Shown: in pieces, positions 9,651 to 20,534 of the stretch | How the letters are laid out: each line of letters begins with the position of its first letter | Position numbering within the stretch: the first letter of the stretch is position 1 | DNA from: Plasmopara viticola | Lineage: Eukaryota; Oomycota; Peronosporomycetes; Peronosporales; Peronosporaceae | Assembly (NCBI GenBank): GCA_001695595.3 | Contig: MBPM02000038.1 | Span: forward strand, 186,001-250,000 | Reading direction: 5' to 3' | DNA: 64,000 nt | The notes under the pieces: model-generated | Databases searched by the model: none | What the model saw: the letters and a program-made list of their open reading frames with translations, nothing else | What the model was told of the DNA's origin: nothing | Made by a program: the position numbers and the translations under genes

Positions 9651-12600
9651 AAGTTGGGCGCTCTTTGGTGGAGAGATCAAATCCTGTGCATGAAAACATA
9701 GCTTCTGAGAGCTTGACAGCTTTAAAAAGAAGAACCAGCAGCAAAAATGCCAGTTGCACGAAAGTGTACGGGGGTGTAAAATAGCAGTCTAAGTCTTAAT
9801 GACTGGCACATCGCAGAATTTTCGCGCCGGCAAATGGTTGCAATCAGTCAAAATAGGCTGGCTTAAGCTTTAGGAAAGAGAGCAGTAGATACAAGCCACT
9901 TTGGGGTCAAACTGGCCAATCGAACAGCTGTAGGCGACTCTAGAGCTGATATTTAATTTTCAGGTTTCCGACATCCCGAAGCCATTTGTTGTCTTTGACA
10001 TGAATAAATGTGACGTGAACCTGAGCGTGCCGTAGCTAGAAAAGCTCGAGCCCTGATGAATTGGCGATCAAGGCTCTACTCAATCCCACGCAACAGAGCT
10101 TCAGTGAGTTACGTTATTATCCCAAATATGCGTACGGCTTGTTCGTAAGAAATACTGGGCGAGTATACACTTATGATATAGATTGGGAATAGACGTGGCA
10201 ACGTCCCTGAAGCATATTTCTAGCAAAAAACTAAATTTTTCTGGCGGTACCGGCCACCACAGACACTAAAGATAGCATTGATAAGTGTGGATAATATAGT
10301 GTCAGAAACAGCGGGTGATAGTGTTCTACAAGAGAGTAACAGAGCTCGGTAACCGAACAAAATCGATTCTTGGGTGCCATAAACGACCCGGTGGTTGAAA
10401 AAAGGCCTTGTACGCAGGGATATGTGACGGCTTAGCGGGTTCACAATAGACGCGCTTCAGTATTAGGCACAAACAGAGATCCAGAGTGACTAAGCCGCGA
10501 AAAATTCTAGCCTACTGAGTTCTTGTCTGCGTCAAACGCCGAAAATATCTTGGAGGTGATATTTTTTACTTTAATTTTTAATCGTAAGGTCTGTCATAAG
10601 GGCATAACTAAATCCACGATTCGGGCAGAAATGTCTTTGATCAGCCTCATAGGCTACTATAATGTGCACGCGATTTGTTGGATGTTTTTCAGCAAATCTA
10701 AGTGAAGGAGTCGAATATGCCCCTCACGCCTGAGATCATGCCTGACGAATGGCCAGTGATTCTAGCGAACTCCTCGGCGATGTTTAACGTATGGTCGCAC
10801 AATCGTTTTGGCCGCCACGGTTTTTTATCGTGCATACAATGCTATTTTAATCGGCCAGATTCTCTCAGATGATAATTGATTGGCTCTGATGTCGCCTACG
10901 GCAGTTTCTTGAGGTCATGAAGACCAATAAAGCATACGTCAACATAAAAAAATGTGACTTTGCGGCAGTAAAGGTTAAGTCTTCGGCTGCTTTGTAACCA
11001 ATGATAAGATTTATGCAGTCTATAGACAAGCTAACGCCATTTCGGTTGCCTAGCGCCAAATATCTAGTAAGACCTGATAAAATGATTAGGCGAGCCAACC
11101 GTTTGTACAGCGACGCATATCCCGCATATGAGTGTTGAAAAAGACAAAGTCGATTAGTGTTGTTTGCGACGCTTCTGTTTATGTCATCAGGTGCGCGTTG
11201 CTGAAACTCGATGAGGGCGGACACGAGTGAGTCATCTCATTCTACTTCATACCGCTTAAGATTGCTATACAGAACCAGGCAAGACGTTACTTGCCATGAA
11301 GAACGCACTAGTAAAGCCCCAGAGGTTTCAATCCCTTTAAGGTGTATTTAAAGCATACATTCTGAGAATAGCAGCAAATGCGCTCAACCGAATGGCAAGG
11401 TGGATAACCTCCGCGTAAATAGAATATGACAAACTCAATGTGCTTGTCGACGCGCCTTTGCGCAGGCCAATTTAACAGCTGACCTGCATCAGCAGAGCTA
11501 AAGCTGTATTGACCAAGAAAATCGTCTGTCACATTTCGATGCCAAACTCGAGAGACTATAAGGTGCTTCCCCATCGCAGGCAAACATGCCAGAGTGCCCC
11601 TCGACAGCGATCGGAGTTACAACTCTGTGAAGTGGGTCGTAATTTGCATCACTCTTATATGAAATCAACCGATTGAGCTCGAGTGGTTGAGGTAATTCCA
11701 CAGCATTGATGATAAGGCTGAAGATTCGAATAGTCATACCATAATCCGCTTTAGCGGCCAGTCGATATCAGAGGTACACGAAAGAAAAGACTGAACAAAG
11801 TTCTGACACCTCGCGTTGGGACGCACGGTGGTTGAAATGACTGTGAGACAATATGGGTCTCATGGCCAGAGGATTTTTCTCTTAAGAACCGGAGCCATTA
11901 TACAAAGCTGCGGCCTGGCCACCAGAATCGACCTCAACAGCAATTTCAAGCGCGTCTACACAGTCGCTCTGGGACTGCTGCTATTAATGTAATGAGTACG
12001 ATGCCAAGGTATAGGCAAAAGAACCTTTTACCGGCATTTTTTGACCGCAAAGGCCGACAGTGCTTCCATTTGTAAAGCAAAAGTGTTTTCAAAGATGCCA
12101 GGAGCTAAATGTGAAGCAGATAAGTCGACCCTCTTCATAAAAATCGTAGGTATTTTATGAATAACTTCGGCATGAATGACCCAAGGCCGTTGCGATGTGA
12201 AATTAGCAGCAGAGCAGCAGAAAGTACGGGTCTTTCAACCGCGCGATGAGGTATGGTCAGAGAAAATCCGTACCCGTTTTAAGAAATCACGATACTGAGG
12301 TGACTCGAAACAAATTTAAGAGGACATAAATCTCTGTTTAACTTACGATAGCGAATTTGATCGCTTATTGATAGTTACAGGTAGGATTCAAGCAATGAAA
12401 ATTGTGTATAGCTATCAATTGCACACGTTGATCTTTTAAGAGCGAGGATAATGAGCGGTCATTTATTGGAAGATAGTCCTGCACGATTCGTTTGTGCAAG
12501 GTATTGGGTGACCCTTCACTTAATATGTGTATCAGTAGCATCAACACGGTCACTTCACGATGGAGAATGCACTTCTGAGCCAAGAAATTCAAATTCTAAT

Positions 12601-15600
12601 TTTATGCTATACAGAAGACAAGATGGCCACCCAATTGCATTAAGATCGCCGAGCATTATGCGAAAGAAGTTCGTGTTAAATAGCAAGGGCAAAAGAAAGG
12701 AAGGTCGAATAAGCGATATACATACCCAAATATTTAGACGTACAAGTTGTTACGGGTTGATGTCAATTTGCTGCTCAATGTGAGCTGCAATATTGCAAAC
12801 GCATGTGCCACAACTTGGCGTGCTCTGTTGAGACGCTTAACTAAAAGACTTGCCTAGCAGCACTGCAGAGCAAGGCCGTATAGCTGATTGCATATTGCTG
12901 CTGAAGCTTTCGAACGCGACTCTACAGCACGGCCACTTCCAGTACCAGCGCTGATTCGCTGCACATGAACGAATAGCTGCAGCAGTATACATCAGTAAAT
13001 AATGGTAATGTCATTCTTATTTTTGTGCAAGCCGATTAGTAGATTTTAGCATTTTAAGTATCGACCAAATCTATGCATCATTAACAAAAAAATATATGCT
13101 AGCTGTGCTTCAGAGAAAGAAGCTAAAACTGCCGGCTTGAGAGGCATCGGCGATTGGTCAACTAATATCGGTGCATCCGTACAAGTAATGTCGCTATAGC
13201 TAACCGAAATGCTTCGTTAACTCGCTCGAAGCATGCCGTGGCCTTCAATAAACACAAATTCGAAGAAGAAGAGGGAGCCAAATGTCGCTATTCTATTCGT
13301 GTGGTTCCCAAATTTTGAGAGTTAGCTAAACTCGTAACTTGTCCTGTAGTAACAGTGCCACATCAATACTGAGTAACCAGTTGATCGGCTGTCTTCAAGA
13401 GGATGGTACGGCAATAAATACTAAGTTAACCTAGCGAAAAAGTGAGATATTTTATATTCTTGAAAATCATTGATCGAGTGACGTACTTATTCTTGAGGCT
13501 ACTTTATCAAAAAGTAACTCACGAGCATGAATTTAGCGATCATTCCAATTTCCAAAATTCGAGCAAAGTGCACATAAATTGGTACAAAATTCACCAAGCA
13601 GCGCTTATAGAGAACAGCTTTGCTGAGTGTAAGGGGTAACATGACTGGCTTCAGGTCAGGTACGTATGATCGTGGCCTAATCTACGCGCGTGAAGTGCTC
13701 GTAGAAAATCGCACCTTAAAGAAGCCAGTTGGCTATCATCCAAGGTATCGAAGGCGAGGCCCTGCGATGCACGTGAAGCGGCATGTTATTCAATCGTCGT
13801 AGCGGCATTCGCTGTATGTCTGGCGAACGTGTTGACCTAAATTTAAGGGATTGAGGTGCTACACTAAAATGTACGTAGAGCGTCATCTGTATCACTAAGC
13901 GGGGCATCCAATTTCCGCTGGAGGTTAATTTAGATGTCGGTATATCAATGTGCATCCTGTTATTACAAAACAGACGTGGGCGTCCCTTAAAGGTCGTCCG
14001 GATCGTCAAGAAAAAGACGGAAACAAGCCATACATTAAAGAAGAGGCTTGCGAGCACGGACTGTGTTATAAAGCATATAGCTCTCCGAGACCGAATCTAA
14101 TATGTTTCTATTCCTCTTTAAAGTTCGATGAAGCTTATTTTGCTCCAGCACGGCGCACCATGCCTACCGGAGGCCACCATGTTCTTGAATGCTGGCGCAC
14201 TTAGCGCAGAGAGCACTCCAGCCGTAAACGGTGAGTTATATCGCCGGTAAAGCTTTCTGAAAACTCCTTTATATTGGCCAGCAGCTCGGAGAATTGTATC
14301 GGTGAAAGCAAAGGTCATTTCATTATCCAAAGCTGACTGGTGCACTGAAAATGGCGTAGTGCCCAAAGTATGTTTAAGTCTTTTTTTGTGTCATCAACAT
14401 AGCTAATATCCATGCAAGTCGAACAGCTTGATTGAACCCTGATGGTGCGAGTCCTCCCTATTCATGCTACCTAATACTTAAACACGACATCTTGTACCAC
14501 CTAAACAACCTCTCAAAAAATGGCCCAGTGTACTCGAAGCACATTTATCCGGTCCGTGTGCGTGTGCAAATAATACATAGCTGGAAAGACTGTAACATTC
14601 TCTGTGAGAGTTAGTGGTCAACAAGTGAAGCAAAGTTCGAAGCTCCTGAACAAAGACCACCGACATGGCGGGTTGCAAGGAAAAGTGACGTTACTTGATT
14701 ACATAATGTGGCGAGAAGATTCGCGGAAGCTGGCGTTTTAGCTCATTCAGTAAGGAATCGCCGTCTCACTTGTGGAACTGCATTTGAATACCCATTTGCG
14801 TGCTCTCCATCCAAACTTCGATACAGTCAGGGCTGAATTTGTTGCTTTATTCGCAACAAGATGGTCATTATGGCTATTTTGACATCTCTAACTGAAAGCA
14901 AAAAATCTCGCTTTTTCCATTTTATTTCTTCGGATTCATCTTAGGTGCCGGCGTCATCGACAAAGATGGCTCGGTCATCTTTTGTTAGAAATTCTCCTCA
15001 AGGGTGTTCTCATAGCTAGAAGTTGTCTCCAGACGAGCGCTAACCGTGTTGGATCCTTAAACGACGATCATGTTCCGCCTCTGCGATGCAGTAATAGACT
15101 GTAAGATTGTTCATTCCGGCTCGCATGCCTCAAGGCGTTGTTTATATTACTTAAACCTTAGAGAGATCAGTCCAAATGACTCAGGCGTAGATTATCTACA
15201 CTTGCAACCAAGTGCAGCGGAGTTACCATTGCTATATGCTTAGAGGAAGTATAAGTCCACATACTAGATCTTTGTTCTGTACCAAGAGTGTATACGAGTC
15301 GTAAATCGCTATCTGCCTGCCTCTCATGAGAAGCGTTAAGTTCGAGCCAATTTTCATTCCAATTGTTCAAGCAACCAAATTTTGTTAGCTTTATCAGAAA
15401 ATCTCCTTGTACGGAAATATAAGATAAATGTTCTTCGATTATAACCGCGCATATTTATCCCAACTTGTATGTGGTCATTAACTCATGTACTGCTTTCTGC
15501 TAGCTTTTCAGTATGAGGTACTGCCTCATTCTAAATGCTTGATCCATCACGTGGTTTGTGTCACACAATATGGTTCAACCAACAACTAATATGGCATACT

Positions 15601-17363
15601 GGGTACGTGTGATCCCTTAACACCCGAGGTATCCCAAGCAACGTTTCAGAGTATTTCTCCTGCGCTCGATCGTCTAGATGTGTTCATTAAGTAAGCAAAT
15701 CGTACATTTAGCTCGCGGGCGTAAAAAAAATGTTCAAAGTGTTTTTTTAACAGATTCGTATAGGATATATTGCTATCCAAGATATATATAGTGAGAGCGA
15801 GCGATCAGGCCTCTCACCGACTGCGTTGGATTTCGACAGAGGGCTAGTCACAAAGCTCATCGCTAGCTGCGTTGTTAGATTTTGGTTACTGAAGGAACCA
15901 TCGTGATTCCTTCAACCGCTTCCCCTTTGTCTTCAGCGTTGATAATAACTTGTACGAAAGCAGCTCATGTAGGCTTATAAATCCGCCTCATATGGAGAGG
16001 GGGTCGATGTCATGCACCGAATTACCCACAGCGCTTCTTGTCATGTTCATTTTAGAGGTGTCTGAGGACCGTCGAGTAAATATTAAAAATTGAACGCGTT
16101 TTCCATCGTAATAAAGAGGTCGTTTGTTGGATATTGTTTTTTGCCCGAGCATCTCTAGAGCAGGTAGATTATTTCTATCTTGTCACTTGCGGCGCACCGG
16201 TGTCGAGATGCAGAGACCGTACTTGGTTCAGAGACACCTTTCAGCTACACATTAATCTTCTTTGGGTAGGTCGGGCAATAGTTATGTCCACACCACTCTT
16301 GTATAAAAGTCGAAAAGTAATGGATAGCAGACTTCAACCTTTTTGATTGGATGTAATATAGATGTTAACATAAATGCTCGCCTAAACCAAATGGTTTTCT
16401 ACATCGTATCCCACTACAACTTTATCAAGATATGGTGGCTAATGGTGCGCAACAGACACTCAACCGATATTCACCTCTATAAAATGATTTTTTTTATCAG
16501 AGATTAAAAATGGGAGAACGTTTTACTAAACTAAAGTAGCCAATTTGGTCGCTATTTCCGTATTTCGATCTAATTACTCACCAGATATCGTATATTTTCC
16601 TTCACGTCTTCTTGGTGTAACGTGTTTATGATTCCGTCGCAAATGTTTAGCCAATTAAGTTTGTTTGCGTAGTTTCAACTGATGGCCAAAAAGTCAATAT
16701 TTCGGCAGGGCTTTTAATTAAGAAGTAAAAAGCTCAATCGTTTGCATATGGTATCGGTAAGATGTGTATGTATGTAGCTACACTTATATTGCTATTATGG
16801 CTGTGAGAAGGTCATGCTTGGCTGAAGGCTCTCATATACTAGACGAGGATGTCTCGTCTTAACTTAAAGGTTGTCGTGCTATATTAAGATTTAGTACTCG
16901 CTTGCCCAATAGCAAAGCTTTCGACGGCGCGTGGGTCCCGAAAAAAAACAGACCGTCCTGTGAGTTCAATGTCGACAAAACAGCTTATAAACTTCCCAGT
17001 ACCTCCTGCGCTTAGTGCTCTTTGTGTTATACCCAGCAGCACAAGTGATGGAAGAAAAAGTAAATCAAAATCTCAGGCCCACACAAATTTATGGCCTTGT
17101 GGCATAAATATACTTTTTCTTTCAGAGGTGCGCAAAGTAGTCAGCAACTTGTGCAGCAAAACCGCAGAAAGGGTCAATCTAAAATATCAGTTCGTCAAGC
17201 TCTTCTTATACTTTAGCTTATTGCTACATCTCCACAAAAGATCGGTCTTGCAGACTTACATATACATTTATTGCAATTTAGCAAGAATAGTGTAGCTCTT
17301 ATCTAAGTGTCTCTGGCGTTTGTTAAGAAAAGCCAGGTTGCAAATTGCAAACAGATTGTTCTC
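9651..17363. other. Gene desert, no supported gene
   Basis: About 7.7 kb of moderately AT-rich sequence with only short chance-like ORFs (all under 125 codons, none with recognisable motifs). The text near 16600 (CTTCACGTCTTCTTGG...GATTCCGTCGCA) loosely resembles 28300-28345, suggesting remains of an old dispersed repeat. I found no tRNA or rRNA. Highly decayed transposons probably account for much of it, but I cannot name them. Confidence 0.45.
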
Positions 17364-17499
17364 AAATGATGAGCAGTCGTCTTTATATCGAAAAAGATAT
17401 AAATGATGAGCAGTCGTCTTTATATCGAAAAAGATATAAATGATGAGCAGTCGTCTTTATATCGAAAAAGATATAAATGATGAGCAGTCGTCTTTATAT
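17364..17499. repeat. 37-bp tandem repeat, about 3.7 copies
   Basis: Three perfect 37-bp units start at 17364, 17401 and 17438, and a partial fourth starts at 17475. Each begins AAATGATGAGCAGTCGTC. The array runs straight into a second tandem repeat. Confidence 0.95.
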
Positions 17500-17590
17500 T
17501 TTAATTTACCTCAGAAATATGCCTTCAGGGTATTTTTTATATTTTTAATTTACCTCAGAAATATGCCTTCAGGGTATTTTTTTATTTTTT
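17500..17590. repeat. 44-bp tandem repeat, two copies
   Basis: AATTTACCTCAGAAATATGC occurs at 17503 and 17547, followed both times by CTTCAGGGTATTTTTT. This makes two near-identical units of about 44 bp directly after the 37-bp array. Together they form a compound minisatellite of about 220 bp. Confidence 0.9.
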
Positions 17591-20534
17591 TACTACTCAT
17601 CATCGTAAATCTAAGTAGTGTGCACTAGCAATAGTTCTTAAGCAGGTTGGACACTTCAATTAGTTGATTTTGTACCATCACTTTTCGTGTGTCGCGCTAC
17701 GAATTTCCTAATTACAGTGTTCTATGAGAAAAGGGATATGCCAATCATGGCAATCGATAACAATGCTAAAAATCAAAGGCAAAGAGTTGTGAACCTCTTT
17801 TTCTATCTGTTGTTGTACTCTTTGAGCCTACTGCAACTTTGCTAGAGTGTGTGGCGACTTTACTAATCAGATTGGCTGCTGCGATATTGGTCTCATTGAG
17901 GGGAAATAAAATAGCATTTTGTAACCATTATAGATAGTGGTAACTGACAAGCCTCTATAAGCTGTGCGAAATTCCTCTGCCGCCTTCCCACTGCTGAGTC
18001 AAACAGTCTCAAAGCTTTTATCACATGCAAAAGTTGCACAGCATCATCGCAGTCTTGCTTTGTAAACGTACTCGCTGTTCCTGTAATGTAATGTGTGCAC
18101 CGTCTTAGTATATGTTAGCTAAAACACCAGGGCGTTTTAAATTTTAATTTAGCAAATTTGACTATATGTCAGCGTCAATATTCAGCAAGGGAAGTCGGTA
18201 AATTTTTCCAGCAAGCCACAAATTGGAGTATATGTCACTTCGTTGCAGACTAATGATAAAAAAGACACCAATTTATTCACGGTGATTAAATTAGTGCATA
18301 AAAATAAATTAAAACGCTGGGAGATTACCCTTAGTACACGAAAAAAGCGTAAGGGTAAGAAAACGCCAACCATATTTACACTCACTCAGCGCTGCTATTA
18401 GTCTAACTTTAAGCCGCAAAGGCTATATTACATCAATGACCTAGACCCAAAACGCAAGACTTAAAATATATTCAAACCCGGCTATAAGTGCTATGAGAGC
18501 CACGAGGAATTCTCGCTCGAAACATTTGATCCTATATCTGTAGAAAAAAAGCCACATATCTAGAGGGGTCCATCTCCTCTTTAAGGGCTTCAAGGGTCCG
18601 GGATCGCCATGAAGAAGCAGCAACCTGGCCATCGAACTCGAAAGTGATTTTAATTGCGTATACTCGATTGCGAACGAGTTCTTGCTTTAGGTGATAGAAG
18701 AATAAGGTCGAGGCGAGCGCAGCCTTTTCTGGCGCTAAAGGACTTTTAAAATCAGCAATACTTCTAAGATGAGCGCGTAGGAACTCTCACGGCGGCAAGA
18801 AATTTCTCTAGTGGCGTCGTTATCCAGCTTAAAATGGCCGTTAAAGTCGCATCTTCGAGCCGTTGCAAGATGGAAATGAAAGCAACAGGCGCTTGGAATG
18901 TAAGCAGCGGTCTTTCCGCTTTTATAACTTCATACCCGCACGAAAATTTTACGCTCCCTGCGCCTGGCTTGGCATCGTGTCGAAGCCGAAAATTATTAGA
19001 GTTAGAATGTCTTCGACCGTAAATGTGATTAAAGTGTACTTAAAGCGCACGGAAGTGCTTTTGAAGGTGGCCAACTATTATATTGTAACTTGCGAAGAAT
19101 TTACCAAATCCAAATGAATCTATTTAAAAAACTGGAGGTGACAACTGATTTAAATATCTTTATACCGAGTGCGAGCCACTTTCGTTTTTTAACTTGTTTC
19201 TACGCCGGGTGAAATGCAAAACCAGAAATTTATGTGGTGCTAAGAGCACGCGCATAGTCGACGTTAAGGTCGCGCTTCAACAATGACTCCTTTTGAATCT
19301 ATATCAGTTCTTAGTTGCTACGCGAAATATGGCCTCCGGAGACGCGCAAAGTAGATAAACGTACTTCTCGGCGCCTTGGTCTTTCTCGACCGGTTCTGCC
19401 CAATTAAAAGACCTTTCTTTTCTCATCTAAAGTGTTGTCTAAAGTGTGAGTAAATCTCTCATCGGACGACAACTTGCGTCGGTACGTGGTGGTGGGCGAT
19501 TACTTAGCCCTCAGCCCACAAAGGTAGTGGCTTCGTGCGCTATACCAACTCGTAAGAGTTGTCATCGTTAGCTTCGTCCTCGCTTGCCATGTCCGAATTC
19601 GGTGATCTTTTTAACAAGGGTGTATTAGGTGTGGTCTTAATCTCTTAGAGTCGTTGACTCATATCACCTTTTGGGGGCGTAGCACCAGGCGATGAGGTTG
19701 CTTTAAAATAAGACCAGGCTTCTTGCATTCCGTCTTTGCTGCCTGTTTGAGCACCAAATAGAGTACATCAAAAATGAAGGGATAACGCGGTTTCCAAATG
19801 CAATCTAAGTCTTAGCGAATGAATGTTTGAGGCTGTTTAACGAGCTTTTGCAGTAATTGGAGCACTAAGTAAATGGAGAGACAGCAGACAAGTTTGAATC
19901 GTCGAGAACTCGAGCAACGGAAATAGTTCGCACGTAGCGGCTACTCTACTATCTCGTTATCAGCTCAGCTAAGGATGGTCTTGACTATGTAGTGAAGGCA
20001 TCCCGGTCCACCTCAGTGTATAAACCGATATAAATACTGACAGAAAAAAAAGACCTCTGCTCTCAATTTCGTTTTGTCCAGTGCAAATCGCAGCACAATT
20101 CCGAATTAGTGAGAAAAGTGTTGGTAGCGCACGAAGTAGTGTGTAGAATTATCACATCTCGGCCGAGCCATCGTGACTAATGCATGTGTTTGCAAGCAGA
20201 CAAAGCCAAAACAATCTTAAATGAGTAATTGGTTTTGATGCCATCCGTCACGTCGGCGTCGTATTTGCTGCTCTCGCATTCCTTGACTTGAAACTTCTGA
20301 TACCTTTCCTTGCGTTTCAAAGGGTTAAAAGTCATTAATCACATTCGAGTCGTCACGTGTCCCATGTTAAGTAGCGGCTTCTCTTCACATTTTAAGGTTA
20401 ATTGGCTCAGCAGCGTAAAGTCCCTAAAAGTCCCAATCGTCCATGCCTCTTCTGAGCACGTGTTACGACGTGGCAAGGCTCGTCGTCATGACCCCACTAC
20501 CTAATCTGCTGGCAGCCTTGCCAACCAAAGAACG
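17591..20534. other. Intergenic, no gene seen; includes kinase-gene promoter side
   Basis: About 2.9 kb without a supported gene. ORFs here are short and featureless. The last few hundred bases must contain the promoter of the pseudokinase gene, but I could not pick out an initiator with confidence. Confidence 0.4.

Noticed and set aside
17364..17590. CRISPR array
   Set aside because: Units are directly abutting with no unique spacers, and the context is eukaryotic. It is a minisatellite.
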